Below are positions 1 through 9,331 of a stretch of DNA of 64,000 nucleotides, one piece after another (the first letter of the stretch is position 1; each line of letters opens with the position of its first letter). This DNA comes from Enterovibrio paralichthyis (GTDB lineage: Bacteria > Pseudomonadota > Gammaproteobacteria > Enterobacterales > Vibrionaceae), in the NCBI RefSeq assembly GCF_019209835.1, contig NZ_JAHUTS010000013.1, positions 85,281 to 149,280 on the forward strand. Direction: 5' to 3'. A program made the translations under genes and the position numbers. The notes beneath the pieces are model-generated. The model was not told the origin of the DNA and did not search any database. It was given only the letters and a program-made list of their open reading frames with translations.

Positions 1-375
1 TGGTTGCTCGATGTCATTAAAACCGTACCGGAGAAACAAACGGCTGACACTGATGCCTGGTACCTGTTCGCACACTGTACCGAGAAAACCAAACTCCCGA
101 ATGCAGAAGCCGAATGGGGACGTATTTTTGGACATTTTGGTGCGACACTGAACGTGGTTGCCGTGGGTTGCTGTGGCATGGCAGGAACATACGGTCATGA
201 GTCCGACAAGCTGGAAAACTCCAAAGGTATTTATGCCTTGAGCTGGCAGCCGAACCTTGAAGCGCTGCCACCGTCACGTTGCATGGCGACAGGCTATTCC
301 TGCCGCAGTCAGGTGAAGCGTCTGGAACACCGGAAAATGAAACACCCGGTTCAGGTGCTTTTGAAGCTGGCTTAG
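1..375 (+). CDS. C-terminal end of YdiJ-like FAD/Fe-S oxidoreductase (partial)
   Basis: The window opens inside this gene; the frame is open from base 1 to the TAG at 373-375, so only the last 124 or so residues are visible. The fragment resembles the end of YdiJ, a roughly 1000-residue protein with an FAD-linked oxidase domain followed by Fe-S and Cys-rich domains, related to D-lactate and D-2-hydroxyglutarate dehydrogenases. Visible are the VGCCGMAGTYGHE segment, a CCG motif typical of the Cys-rich heterodisulfide-reductase-like domain, and the conserved tail with SRCMATGYSCRSQ and a final HP-x-Q-x-LL. Substrate and start cannot be judged from this piece. A clear terminator follows the stop. 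Confidence 0.75.
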   Translation, partial: WLLDVIKTVPEKQTADTDAWYLFAHCTEKTKLPNAEAEWGRIFGHFGATLNVVAVGCCGMAGTYGHESDKLENSKGIYALSWQPNLEALPPSRCMATGYSCRSQVKRLEHRKMKHPVQVLLKLA

Positions 376-399
376 TGGTTACTGCAATCTCCCCCTTTA

Positions 400-428
400 G
401 AGGCGCATCATGCGCCTCTTTCTTTTCC
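400..428 (+). terminator. Rho-independent terminator after the YdiJ-like gene
   Basis: The arms GAGGCGCA and TGCGCCTC (400-418) are separated by a three-base loop and followed by TTTCTTTT. It lies 25 bases after the stop codon of the partial left-edge gene. Confidence 0.85.
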
Positions 429-537
429 CGAGCATTTTTGAGTAGATATCTTTGATTCCGTCTTAATAGTTGGGCGGGGAAAGTGGCGGCTCCTGATAGT
501 CTTTTCTAAATAGAAGCTGAGTGGAAAGGAGTCAGTC

Positions 538-981
538 ATGAGCACGCTTCAGCCACATGTTACGTTTCATGGTGTGTGCCGGGAGGCACTCGCGTTTTAC
601 GAACAGTCTCTGAATGGAAAGACCACCAAACTGGCGACCTTTGATGAGTCGCCGGTTGAGTTTCCCGCGCATACCCTGGCAAGGGTCATGCACGCAGAAT
701 TCATATCACCGGAAGTCACTTTTTATGCGTCGGACGGGTTGGATGACTCCCTGTCGCAGGGGTCGGGCGATGTCGCATTTCACGTCACATTTGGCGATGA
801 ACGCCGACAATCAGAGGTTTTTTCTGCACTTTCTGAGATGGGGCAGGTGGTGATGCCGTTGGATTACACGTTTTGGAAAGTGCGCTTCGGGATGGTCACG
901 GACAAATACGGTATCCGCTGGATGCTCAGTTGTCCGGCTGCGGAAGAAGATTGGAAAGACGAAGACGACAGTGAAGACTAA
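538..981 (+). CDS. VOC-superfamily (PhnB/glyoxalase-like) protein
   Basis: This 147-residue protein matches the small PhnB-like branch of the vicinal-oxygen-chelate (glyoxalase/bleomycin-resistance) fold. It begins with the usual PHVTFHG-x-CREALAFYEQ strand-helix unit, continues with a central GDVAFHVTFGDE segment and ends with DKYGIRWMLSC, the typical close of the second beta-alpha-beta-beta-beta module. The C-terminus is an acidic tail. The start is set by a good Shine-Dalgarno sequence (GAAAGGAG) before the ATG. The reaction is unknown; members range from metalloenzymes to uncharacterised cytosolic proteins. It stands alone between two terminators, convergent with the aquaporin gene. Confidence 0.8.
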   Translation: MSTLQPHVTFHGVCREALAFYEQSLNGKTTKLATFDESPVEFPAHTLARVMHAEFISPEVTFYASDGLDDSLSQGSGDVAFHVTFGDERRQSEVFSALSEMGQVVMPLDYTFWKVRFGMVTDKYGIRWMLSCPAAEEDWKDEDDSED

Positions 982-986
982 AAGAG

Positions 987-1010
987 AGCCCCGATATTTC
1001 GGGGCTTTTT
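987..1010. terminator. Terminator between the VOC gene and aqpZ
   Basis: The hairpin AGCCCCGA / TCGGGGCT (987-1006) with a short loop is followed by a T run on the plus strand. It has A-rich flank on the other side, so it may serve both convergent genes. Confidence 0.8.
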
Positions 1011-1020
1011 ATGCGAAGGG

Positions 1021-1713
1021 TTATTCGTCATCCGGGCTTAGCCAGCGATAAACGATGCCTGCCAGGAAAGCACCAATCATCGGAGCCACCCAGAACAGCC
1101 AAAGCTGGGAGAGTGCCCAGTCACCGACAATCAGTGCAGGACCGGTACTGCGGGCAGGGTTAACCGAGGCATTGGTGATTGGCACACTGATAAGGTGAAC
1201 AAGAACCAAAGCCAAACCGATAGCAAGTCCTGCAAAACCCGGACTAGAGAGCTTATGTGTTGCTCCAAGAATAACGATAAGGAACATGAAGGTGGTGAGA
1301 ATTTCTGTCAGCAAGGCGGAGAGAAGGTTGTAACCACCAGGAGAGTGTTCGCCGTAGCCGTTTGATGCCAAACCACCGGATAAATCAAACCCGGGGGCGC
1401 CGCTGGCAATAATGTACACCACGTAGGCACCGACAATTGCGCCGGCTACCTGCACAACTATGTAGGGGATAAGTTCGGCAGTCGGGAATCGCCCGCCAGC
1501 CCATAACCCGAAGGATACAGCGGGGTTGAGGTGACAACCTGAGATATGGCCGATGGCATAAGCCATGGTGACAACAGTGAGGCCGAAGGCGATGGCAACA
1601 CCAAGAAAGCCAATGCCGAGTTCAGGGAACGCTGCCGCGAAAACAGCGCTGCCGCATCCGCCCAGAACCAGCCAGAAGGTGCCGATAAACTCGGCAGTTA
1701 GTTTTTTAACCAT
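1021..1713 (-). CDS. aqpZ: Aquaporin Z
   Basis: This 230-residue integral membrane protein has the length of E. coli AqpZ and six membrane segments. Both pore signatures are present: HLNPAVSFGLW in the first half and SVNPARSTGPAL in the second. The latter contains the Arg after NPA that forms the selectivity filter; together with the narrow-pore residue pattern it points to a water channel rather than a glycerol facilitator. It works in the inner membrane in osmotic water exchange. It is a single gene, transcribed leftwards and ending against the terminator shared with the VOC gene. Confidence 0.95.
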   Translation of the reverse strand: MVKKLTAEFIGTFWLVLGGCGSAVFAAAFPELGIGFLGVAIAFGLTVVTMAYAIGHISGCHLNPAVSFGLWAGGRFPTAELIPYIVVQVAGAIVGAYVVYIIASGAPGFDLSGGLASNGYGEHSPGGYNLLSALLTEILTTFMFLIVILGATHKLSSPGFAGLAIGLALVLVHLISVPITNASVNPARSTGPALIVGDWALSQLWLFWVAPMIGAFLAGIVYRWLSPDDE

Positions 1714-1972
1714 GTCAGTTATTCCTAATCACTAATATAAGGCCCTGAACCCACGCAATAGTTGGAATACGGATTCAGTGTGAGGCATAGCTGTTTGCCG
1801 GGGTGGAACTTTTTAATTCAGACAAACGTACCTTTGACTGAGGCGGGCTGATATGCGTCACGTGCCATGAGTGAGAACAAAGCGTAAAAGCGCAGAGGTG
1901 ATTTGAGGTGTGATCGATGGAGATCTGTGTTAGCGTCAATAAATCAATGGGATATCAGCTTGGAGCGAAGAG

Positions 1973-2128
1973 ATGGTCAAAATAGTGTTTGTCATCGGCC
2001 TGATCATTATCGGCGGGCTAGCGATGAAGTTTCTCGACGAAAAATCCCAGAAAAAGGTAGTGATTGGTGTTGGCGTGTTGGCTGCCATCGCGATTCTCAG
2101 TCTGATCATTACTGAGCTGATGCGCTAA
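1973..2128 (+). CDS. Small two-helix membrane protein (51 aa)
   Basis: A short open frame encodes 51 residues beginning MVKIVFVIGLIIIGGLAMKF and ending ITELMR. It has two hydrophobic helices, roughly residues 4-18 and 29-47, joined by a charged turn (KFLDEKSQKK). A GGAG Shine-Dalgarno sequence lies about 8 bases before the ATG, and a strong terminator follows the stop by some 35 bases, which is the layout of a real single-gene unit. I do not recognise the family. Function is unknown; a small inner-membrane accessory protein would be a guess. Confidence 0.6.
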   Translation: MVKIVFVIGLIIIGGLAMKFLDEKSQKKVVIGVGVLAAIAILSLIITELMR

Positions 2129-2160
2129 CTGTTTCCTACGTTTACTGATTGTTGAATACA

Positions 2161-2190
2161 AAAAAGGCGAGCTAACCAGCTCGCCTTTCT
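2161..2190. terminator. Bidirectional terminator between the small membrane gene and ygiQ
   Basis: The 11-bp arms AAAGGCGAGCT (2163-2173) and AGCTCGCCTTT (2178-2188) have a four-base loop. There are A residues on the left and T residues on the right, so it can end transcripts from both convergent genes. Confidence 0.85.
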
Positions 2191-2205
2191 GTTATCTATC
2201 CCGAC

Positions 2206-4539
2206 TTATCGCGCCGCAGGGCGGTTTCTGCCGCCGGTTGGGCGCTTTTTATTGCCGTTCCCTGCCGGTTTGCCACCTGCCTGATGTTTTGGCTTGCCAG
2301 CGGTTGCAGGACGGCCATTACCGTTCGGCTTACCGTTTGCACCTTGGCCATTGCCGTTTGGCTTACCACCTTTAGGCGCACCGTTTTTCGCAGAGCCGTT
2401 AGGGTTGCTGCCGCTGCGCGCTGAAGGTTTGCGGATATCCGGCTGATTCGGGTGCTTGGTCGCAAAGCGTTTTGCACCATGACGGCTTGAACCGCGGCGT
2501 TGTGCCGGAGTCATTTCTGCTTCACTGCCTTCGCGTGGAACCAGACACTCAGGGCGATCACCAATCAGGTGACGTTTACCCATGCTGATCAATGCTTCAC
2601 GCAGCAACGGCCAGTTTGCCGGATCGTGGTAGCGCAGGAAGGCTTTGTGCAGACGACGCTGACGTTCACCTTTCGCCACAAACAGCTCTTCACGTTTCTT
2701 GTACTTCACACGCTTCAGCGGGTTGGTTTCCGCGTGGTACATCGCGGTTGCGTTACACATTGGCGACGGGTAGAAGTTCTGCACCTGATCACAACGGAAG
2801 TCATTTGCTTTCAGCCACAGTGCCAGGTTCATCATGTCTTCGTCGGTACAGCCAGGGTGCGCTGCGATGAAGTAAGGGATCAGGTACTGCTTCTTGCCAG
2901 CTTCCTTGGTGTACTTCTCAAACAGCGCTTTAAAGCGATCGTAAGTGCCCATGCCCGGTTTCATCATCAGATCCAGCGTACCTTTCTCGGTATGCTCTGG
3001 TGCGATCTTCAGATAGCCGCCCACGTGGTGTGTCACCAGCTCTTTCACGTACTCTGGTGATTCAATCGCCAGGTCGTAACGCACACCGGAAGCGATAACC
3101 ACTTTCTTCACGCCTTCGAGCTGACGCGCTTCGCGGTACAGGTCGATAGTGTGCTTGTGGTCTGTGTTCAGTTTTTCACAGATTTTCGGGAATACGCACG
3201 AAGGACGGCGACAGTTTTTCTCTGCACGCGGATCAGAACAGCCAAGGCGATACATGTTCGCTGTTGGGCCACCCAAATCGGAAATTACACCGGTAAAACC
3301 AGGCACTTTTTCGCGGATATCTTTGATCTCACTGATGATCGATTCCTGCGAACGGTTCTGGATGATACGGCCTTCGTGCTCGGTGATAGAACAGAAAGAA
3401 CAACCACCGAAACAGCCACGCATGATGTTGACAGAGGTTTTGATCATTTCATACGCAGGGATCTTCGCATCGCCGTAACGTGGGTGCGGAACACGTGCGT
3501 ATGGCAGGCCGAACACATAGTCCATTTCCTCTGTGGTCAGCGGAATTGGCGGGGTGTTGACCCACAGTTCGCGGTCGCCGTGCTTTTGCACCAGCGCACG
3601 CGCAGAATATGGGTTGGTTTCCAGATGCATTACGCGGCTGGCGTGAGCATACAGGATACGGTCGTTCAACAGTTTTTCGTAAGAAGGCAGGCGCACGTAG
3701 CTGTTCTCAGCGTCGTGGCGCGAAGGGCGAACCATTACTGGTTTCGCTTCTTCTTCTTTCTTCTCAGTCGCGCAGGCTGTTTCAACTGCGTATGGGTTTG
3801 GCATCGCCATCGCTTTGCCTGGCTTGTCGATACGCGAGCTGTCGATTTCCGTCATCTCTTCCGGAACAGTTTTCAGCATCACGGCTGTACCCGGAATACG
3901 GGTCATCTCAGCAATATCTTCGCCGCGTGAAAGACGGTGGGCAACTTCAACCAGTGCACGCTCTGCATTACCAAACAGTAGGATGTCTGCTTTCGCATCA
4001 CACAGAATGGAACGGCGGACTTTGTCAGACCAGTAATCATAGTGTGCAAGACGACGCAGGCTGGCTTCGATACCACCCAGAACGATAGGGGTTTCTTTGT
4101 AGGCTTCTTTACAGCGCTGGGAGTAAACCAGTGCAGCGCGGTCAGGACGTTTGCCACCTTCGTTGCCTGGGGTGTAAGCATCGTCATGACGTGGTTTGCG
4201 GTCGGCGGTGTAGCGGTTGATCATGGAGTCCATGTTACCCGCAGTCACACCGAAGAAGAGGTTAGGCTGGCCCAGCGCCATAAACGCGGTTTTGTCCTGC
4301 CATTCAGGTTGCGCAATGATACCTACGCGAAAGCCCTGCGCTTCAAGCACACGGCCGATTACCGCCATACCAAAGCTAGGGTGATCGACATAAGCATCGC
4401 CGGTGACAATGATGATGTCACAGCTATCCCAGCCAAGCATGTCCATTTCTTCCCGGCTTGTTGGCAGGAAAGGAGCGGGACCAAAGCATTCAGCCCAATA
4501 TGGTTGGTATTCGTTGATCGGAGTTACAGAATTGCGCAT
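2206..4539 (-). CDS. YgiQ-family radical SAM protein
   Basis: This 777-residue protein matches YgiQ in length and domain order. It has an N-terminal UPF0313-type region (WDSCDIIIVTGDAYVDHPSFG), a radical-SAM core and a C-terminal extension. The Fe-S cluster motif is visible as GCFGGCSFCSI (C-x3-C-x2-C). The last 110 residues or so are low-complexity and rich in Gly, Asn, Lys and Pro, and basic, as often seen in this family. The substrate is not established. The start ATG at 4537-4539 is followed by the conserved family N-terminus. It lies downstream of guaD on the same strand but behind a terminator, so it is probably transcribed separately. Confidence 0.9.
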   Translation of the reverse strand: MRNSVTPINEYQPYWAECFGPAPFLPTSREEMDMLGWDSCDIIIVTGDAYVDHPSFGMAVIGRVLEAQGFRVGIIAQPEWQDKTAFMALGQPNLFFGVTAGNMDSMINRYTADRKPRHDDAYTPGNEGGKRPDRAALVYSQRCKEAYKETPIVLGGIEASLRRLAHYDYWSDKVRRSILCDAKADILLFGNAERALVEVAHRLSRGEDIAEMTRIPGTAVMLKTVPEEMTEIDSSRIDKPGKAMAMPNPYAVETACATEKKEEEAKPVMVRPSRHDAENSYVRLPSYEKLLNDRILYAHASRVMHLETNPYSARALVQKHGDRELWVNTPPIPLTTEEMDYVFGLPYARVPHPRYGDAKIPAYEMIKTSVNIMRGCFGGCSFCSITEHEGRIIQNRSQESIISEIKDIREKVPGFTGVISDLGGPTANMYRLGCSDPRAEKNCRRPSCVFPKICEKLNTDHKHTIDLYREARQLEGVKKVVIASGVRYDLAIESPEYVKELVTHHVGGYLKIAPEHTEKGTLDLMMKPGMGTYDRFKALFEKYTKEAGKKQYLIPYFIAAHPGCTDEDMMNLALWLKANDFRCDQVQNFYPSPMCNATAMYHAETNPLKRVKYKKREELFVAKGERQRRLHKAFLRYHDPANWPLLREALISMGKRHLIGDRPECLVPREGSEAEMTPAQRRGSSRHGAKRFATKHPNQPDIRKPSARSGSNPNGSAKNGAPKGGKPNGNGQGANGKPNGNGRPATAGKPKHQAGGKPAGNGNKKRPTGGRNRPAAR

Positions 4540-4672
4540 TTTTTAACCTCTTTCTCGCGAGGCGTGAATTATAGCGGCTTGGAAGGTGGAGAGCCAGAGC
4601 GATTAAACCCGCAGTTTTGCAAGGTTTTAGCCGTTCATACTGTGATTGGGGTGTTTAACTTGCAAACTAGTC

Positions 4673-4711
4673 AGAAAAACGGCCTCTGACAGTGAGTGAC
4701 TGGCAGAGGCC
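4673..4711 (-). terminator. Terminator after guaD
   Basis: On the minus strand the arms GGCCTCTG and CAGAGGCC (4681-4711) enclose a second small stem and are followed by GTTTTTCT. It closes the xdhABC-guaD unit 18 bases after the guaD stop. Confidence 0.75.
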
Positions 4712-4728
4712 AACTTCAGATTGGAGGG

Positions 4729-6045
4729 TTATTTGCGGTAAACCGAACGCCCATAAGAATAGGTGTCGCACACCGTGCGGTCATCGCCTAGAGTCATGAG
4801 AACAAAGAGCTTGTCTTCCAATGACTGGGCATGTTCCATCCGGAATTTCATCAGCTGGGTGGCGTGCAGATCCAAAATGACAAAATCCGCTTCTTTACCG
4901 GCTTCAAAGTTGCCGACGTAGTTATCCAGTGACAGTGCCTTTGCGCCGCCTAATGTGGCCTGATACAGGGATTTCAGCGGATGCAGCTTTTTACCCTGAA
5001 GTTGCATCACCTTGTAGGCTTCACTCATGGTCTGGAGCAGGGAAAAGCTGGTGCCAGCACCCACGTCTGTGCCCATGCCGACTTTGATGCCTTTGTCTTC
5101 CATTTCATCGAGTGGGAACAGCCCAGAACCCAGAAAAAGGTTGGACGTGGGACAGAACGCGATGGCTGAGTCGGTTTCCGACAGGCGTTTGCATTCGCCG
5201 TCACACAGGTGAATGCCATGGGCGAACACTGAGCGACTGGAAAGCAATCCGTGTTGGTCGTAGACATCAAGATAGTTTTTGCTGTCCGGAAACAATTCCT
5301 GCACCCATTCGATTTCTTTCTTGTTTTCGGAAAGGTGGGTGTGCATGTACACGTCGGGGTATTCCTCCAGCAATTTGCCCGCCAAACGTAACTGTTCAGG
5401 GGAGCTGGTTGGGGCGAAGCGAGGGGTGACGGCGTAATGCAGGCGGCCTTTGTTGTGCCATTTCTCAATCAACGCTTTGCTGTCGGCGTAGCCTGATTCG
5501 GGCGTGTCGGTCAGATCGTCCGGCGCATTTCTGTCCATCAGGACTTTACCCGCGATCATGCGCAGGTTGCGCTTTTCGGCTTCCTGGAAAAAGACATCCA
5601 CAGAGGCTTTATGTACCGTGCCGAAAACAAGGGCTGTCGTCGTACCGTTACGGGCCAGTTCATCCAAAAACTGCACCGCGACTTCACGGGCGTAATCCAC
5701 ATTGGCGAAGCGCTTTTCTTCGGGAAAGGTGTAGTTGTTCAGCCAATCGAGAAGTTGCTCGCCATAGGCGGCAATCATCCCAGTTTGGGGATAGTGGATA
5801 TGGGTATCGATAAAACCAGGGGTGATCAGTTTGTTTTCAAGTTCGACGATTTCTACGCTGTCATCCAGCGTCGGCAGGATGTCGGCAGCATGGCCGACTT
5901 TGACCACATGGCCGTCGGCGATGAGCAATATGCCATCGTCGAAGTATTGGTATGAGTTTTCCAAACCCACGTCCGTAGGGTTAGCAAGGCTGTGCAGGAT
6001 GGCAGCGCGAAAGGCTTTTGCCGGATGAGCTTTTGGGTCTTTCAT
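4729..6045 (-). CDS. guaD: Guanine deaminase
   Basis: This 438-residue cytosolic metal-dependent amidohydrolase converts guanine to xanthine and ammonia. The metal-binding HxH is seen in DTHIHYPQTG, the second His region in HTHLSENKKEI, the third in FAHGIHLCD, and the catalytic Asp in GMGTDVGAGTSFS. The PQTGMIA and NYTFPEE elements are typical of GuaD rather than of other aminohydrolases. Its ATG is only 4 bases after the xdhC stop, so it is the last gene of the xdhA-xdhB-xdhC-guaD operon. The xanthine it makes is the direct substrate of the dehydrogenase encoded upstream. A terminator follows. Confidence 0.95.
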   Translation of the reverse strand: MKDPKAHPAKAFRAAILHSLANPTDVGLENSYQYFDDGILLIADGHVVKVGHAADILPTLDDSVEIVELENKLITPGFIDTHIHYPQTGMIAAYGEQLLDWLNNYTFPEEKRFANVDYAREVAVQFLDELARNGTTTALVFGTVHKASVDVFFQEAEKRNLRMIAGKVLMDRNAPDDLTDTPESGYADSKALIEKWHNKGRLHYAVTPRFAPTSSPEQLRLAGKLLEEYPDVYMHTHLSENKKEIEWVQELFPDSKNYLDVYDQHGLLSSRSVFAHGIHLCDGECKRLSETDSAIAFCPTSNLFLGSGLFPLDEMEDKGIKVGMGTDVGAGTSFSLLQTMSEAYKVMQLQGKKLHPLKSLYQATLGGAKALSLDNYVGNFEAGKEADFVILDLHATQLMKFRMEHAQSLEDKLFVLMTLGDDRTVCDTYSYGRSVYRK

Positions 6046-6049
6046 TCCT

Positions 6050-6922
6050 TTATGCCCTTATTTTCTCGTTATTCTTATTGTCATCTCTATTAAGGATAGA
6101 GAGCTTTTCCGTCTGTTTCTGCGCTTCCTGTTCCCGTTTGTTGGCGATCTGCGCCCCCTGATAACAAGCGATAAGCTCTCCTGCTACAGATACGGCGATT
6201 TCCGCCGGGTGTTTTCCCTTGACCGCGTCAATGCCTATCGGGCAGATCATGGTGTTGATGGCCTCGTCATCAAAGCCACGCTCTTTCAAGCGATAGTCGA
6301 AGCGTTTGCGCTTGGAAAGGGAGCCAATCAGTCCGAAATAGCGGCTGTCCCCGCGTTTCAGGATGTCGCGCGAAAGGTCGAAATCGAGCTGGTGGTTGTG
6401 GGTGAGCACGAGATACATGCTGTTTGTGGGCAGTGTTGCCACTTCGCCAACCGGATCGTCCGAGACCCGCATTTCCACGTTATCAGGAATGTAATCGGGG
6501 AATTGATCTTCACGCTCATCAATCCAAATCACCTTAAATGGCAGGGTGGCAAGGATATGTACCAGCGCTTTGGCAACATGGCCTGCACCAAACAGCGCCA
6601 GTGTATGGCGCTGCTGCCCGATAGGTTCAAAGCTTAATGTGACCATGCCACCGCAGCACTGGCCGAGGCGTGCACCGAGATTGAAGCGTTCGATTTTCAT
6701 CTCGCTGTCGCCTTGCACCAACATTTCCTGCGCGGTTTGCATCGCGACGTGTTCGAGGTGTCCACCGCCGATGGTGGCGGTGACGCCATCTTCCGTTACC
6801 AGCATTTTGGTACCCGCGCCACGGGGGACTGACCCCTTGTCTTCCAGCACAGTCACCATTACGCACGGTGTGCCTTTGGCCTGAAACTCCGCCAGCGCCT
6901 GGATCCAATTGTCTTTAAACAT
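6050..6922 (-). CDS. xdhC: Xanthine dehydrogenase accessory protein XdhC
   Basis: XdhC binds molybdenum cofactor, helps its sulfuration and hands it to the xanthine dehydrogenase. The protein has an N-terminal XdhC/CoxI domain (EDKGSVPRGAGTKMLV, GGGHLEHVA, and the CCGG segment near residue 90). A Rossmann-like C-terminal domain begins at LALFGAGHVAKAL and contains the TICPIGID-type segment. I place the start at the ATG at 6920-6922 (290 residues) because GGAGG lies 6 bases before it; the four-codon-longer reading would start at TTG and include that Shine-Dalgarno sequence. The final 30 residues are charged and not conserved. The gene lies 27 bases after xdhB and 4 before guaD. Confidence 0.93.
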   Translation of the reverse strand: MFKDNWIQALAEFQAKGTPCVMVTVLEDKGSVPRGAGTKMLVTEDGVTATIGGGHLEHVAMQTAQEMLVQGDSEMKIERFNLGARLGQCCGGMVTLSFEPIGQQRHTLALFGAGHVAKALVHILATLPFKVIWIDEREDQFPDYIPDNVEMRVSDDPVGEVATLPTNSMYLVLTHNHQLDFDLSRDILKRGDSRYFGLIGSLSKRKRFDYRLKERGFDDEAINTMICPIGIDAVKGKHPAEIAVSVAGELIACYQGAQIANKREQEAQKQTEKLSILNRDDNKNNEKIRA

Positions 6923-6949
6923 CACAGCCTCCAAGGTTCGGGTTCGTTT

Positions 6950-9331
6950 CTACAGCGCAAATGACGCTGGCGATTTGCCTTTCCGCGCCCGTTTGATGGC
7001 GTTGTAAACCTGCTCAGGCGTGGCCGGGGCAGGGAGGTGCGGGATTTCGCCATCCTCTGCAACGCTCACAATGGCATCACGGAGCGCGCTCCACACGGAA
7101 ATCGCCAACATGAACGGCGGTTCACCCACAGCTTTAGAATGGAATACCGTGTCTTCAGGGTTGGCGCGGTTTTCGACCAGCTTGGTATTGAAGATCTCCG
7201 GCGTATCAGCCACGGCCGGGATCTTGTAACTGGCGGGGCCTGCCGTCATTAGCTGGCCTTTGTCGTTCCACACTAGCTCTTCGGTGGTCAGCCAGCCCAT
7301 ACCCTGGATAAAGCCGCCTTCCACCTGACCGACATCAATGGCCGGGTTCAAGGATGCGCCCACATCGTGCAGGATGTCTGTGCGCAGCACTCTGTATTCG
7401 CCGGTGAGGGTATCGACAATCACTTCCGAGCAGGAAACGCCGTAGGCGAAGTAATAGAACGGACGGCCACGGGCTTTGTCGTGATCATAGAAAATCTTGG
7501 GTGTGCGGTAGAAACCAGATGCCGCCAGCGAGATTTGGTTCAGCCAGCAAAGCTCGGTGAAATCGGCAAAGGTCATGGTCTGTTTATCGCCCATGGTGAC
7601 GATGCCATTGCTGAACATGACCTCTTCCGGCGCGACATCAAAATGGGATGAGGCGAAGTTCACCATACGTTCTTTGATGGTCAGTGCCGCGTTTTGTGCT
7701 GCTTTACCGTTGAGGTCAGTACCGGATGATGCCGCCGTTGGCGAGGTATTCGGCACTTTTTCCGTGTTGGTGGCGGTGATTTGAATCGTGTTGATGTCCA
7801 CGTTGAAGGTTTCAGCCACAATTTGTGCCACCTTGGTGTTGAGACCTTGCCCCATTTCCGTCCCCCCGTGGTTGAGGGAAATACTGCCATCGGTGTAAAC
7901 CGTCACCAGTGCGCCAGCCTGATTGAGGAAGGTGGCTGTGAAGGAAATGCCGAATTTGACTGGTGTCAGCGACATCCCTTTTTTCAAGATGGGGCTATTG
8001 GCGTTAAATTCCGCAATAGCTTTGCGACGCGCCTGATAGTCGCAGGACATTTCCAGCTCGGCGGTCATTTCGTGGATAAAGTTATCTTCCACTTTTTGGT
8101 AGTAATGGGTTTCGTCGCGGCCTTCACCGGCATAGTAGTTGGCTTTGCGAACATCCAACGGGTCTTTGCCAAGGTGACAGGCGATGGTGTCCATCACGTG
8201 TTCAATGGTCATCATGCCCTGTGGGCCACCAAATCCGCGGTAGGCGGTGTTGGATGCCGTGTTGGTTTTCACGCAGTGTCCGGTGACAGTGGCATTTCCA
8301 AGGAAGTAGGCGTTGTCGGAGTGAAACATGGCGCGGTCGACAATCGAGCGCGACAAGTCCGGCGAATGCCCGGCGTTACCGGCAACCACAATTTCGATGC
8401 CCTGAATCACGCCATTGTCGTCAAAGCCCACTTTATATTGGTTAAAGAAGGGGTGGCGTTTGCCTGTCATCATCATGTCTTCACGGCGTGGCAGGCGGAA
8501 TTTCACCGGTTGTCCGGTTTGATTCGCAATCACCGCCGCGATACAGGCAGGGCCAGCGGCCTGAGTTTCCTTGCCGCCGAAACCGCCGCCCATGCGGCGC
8601 ATGTCGATCAGCACTTTGTGCATAGGCACGCCCAGCACTGACGCAACCAGCTTTTGGACTTCGGTTGGGTTTTGGGTCGAGCAATAGACAATCACGCCGC
8701 CATCTTCCGTGGGCATCACGCTTGAAACCTGAGTTTCCAGATAAAAATGTTCCTGCCCGCCAATGTGCAATGAGCCTTCCAATACGTGTTTCGCGCTGGC
8801 AATGGCAGCGACAGAATCGCCCCGTTTCTGGGTATGACTGTCGGTGACAAACAGCTTTTGCGCCAGCGCTTGTTCAACATCCAGTGCGGCAGGCAAAAGT
8901 TCGTATTCGATGATAGCGGCCTGCGCGCCTTTGCGGGCGTTATCGAGGCTGTCTGCAGCCACGGCAATCACGGGCTGGCCGACATACACCACTTTGCCGT
9001 CTGCAAGCATTGGGTCTCCCGGCAAGATAGGGCCAATATCCAGCTCGCCCGGCACATCGTTGGCGGTGATCACGGTGCGCACGCCCGGTACTTTGTAGCA
9101 AGGCGACACATCGAGTTTGGTGATGTTGGCGTGGGCATGAGGGCTCATCAGCGCATAGACGTGCAGTTGATTGGGAAATTCTGCGCGGTCGTCAATATAG
9201 AGCGCTTCACCGGACACCTGTTTCTCGGCGCTCTCATGTTTGACCGATTTGCCGACGCCGGTGGCCAGTCCTGCTTTGGCTTGGGCGGTCATTTCTTCCA
9301 TGGTCATGGCCGGGGTCGTTTTACGGGACAT
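6950..9331 (-). CDS. xdhB: Xanthine dehydrogenase, molybdopterin-binding subunit
   Basis: This 793-residue large subunit carries the molybdenum cofactor and the active site that oxidises hypoxanthine and xanthine to urate. Visible family motifs are the N-terminal aldehyde-oxidase/xanthine-dehydrogenase hammerhead domain (SGEALYIDDRAEFP), GGGFGGKETQ for the cofactor, RGFGGPQGM, and near the C-terminus KAVGEPPFMLA, whose Glu corresponds to the catalytic base of the family. Its ATG lies inside the end of xdhA (11-base overlap), so the two subunits are translationally coupled. The length fits the bacterial two-subunit XdhAB type rather than the fused eukaryotic form. Confidence 0.95.
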   Translation of the reverse strand: MSRKTTPAMTMEEMTAQAKAGLATGVGKSVKHESAEKQVSGEALYIDDRAEFPNQLHVYALMSPHAHANITKLDVSPCYKVPGVRTVITANDVPGELDIGPILPGDPMLADGKVVYVGQPVIAVAADSLDNARKGAQAAIIEYELLPAALDVEQALAQKLFVTDSHTQKRGDSVAAIASAKHVLEGSLHIGGQEHFYLETQVSSVMPTEDGGVIVYCSTQNPTEVQKLVASVLGVPMHKVLIDMRRMGGGFGGKETQAAGPACIAAVIANQTGQPVKFRLPRREDMMMTGKRHPFFNQYKVGFDDNGVIQGIEIVVAGNAGHSPDLSRSIVDRAMFHSDNAYFLGNATVTGHCVKTNTASNTAYRGFGGPQGMMTIEHVMDTIACHLGKDPLDVRKANYYAGEGRDETHYYQKVEDNFIHEMTAELEMSCDYQARRKAIAEFNANSPILKKGMSLTPVKFGISFTATFLNQAGALVTVYTDGSISLNHGGTEMGQGLNTKVAQIVAETFNVDINTIQITATNTEKVPNTSPTAASSGTDLNGKAAQNAALTIKERMVNFASSHFDVAPEEVMFSNGIVTMGDKQTMTFADFTELCWLNQISLAASGFYRTPKIFYDHDKARGRPFYYFAYGVSCSEVIVDTLTGEYRVLRTDILHDVGASLNPAIDVGQVEGGFIQGMGWLTTEELVWNDKGQLMTAGPASYKIPAVADTPEIFNTKLVENRANPEDTVFHSKAVGEPPFMLAISVWSALRDAIVSVAEDGEIPHLPAPATPEQVYNAIKRARKGKSPASFAL

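Noticed and set aside
3151..3930. Long plus-strand open frame opposite ygiQ
   Set aside because: It overlaps the radical-SAM core on the other strand, with odd composition (rich in His, Phe, Arg and Val) and no start signal.
7781..8641. Long open frame (286 codons) on the plus strand opposite xdhB
   Set aside because: It is the shadow of the strongly conserved xdhB frame, has no ribosome site, and its translation resembles no known family.
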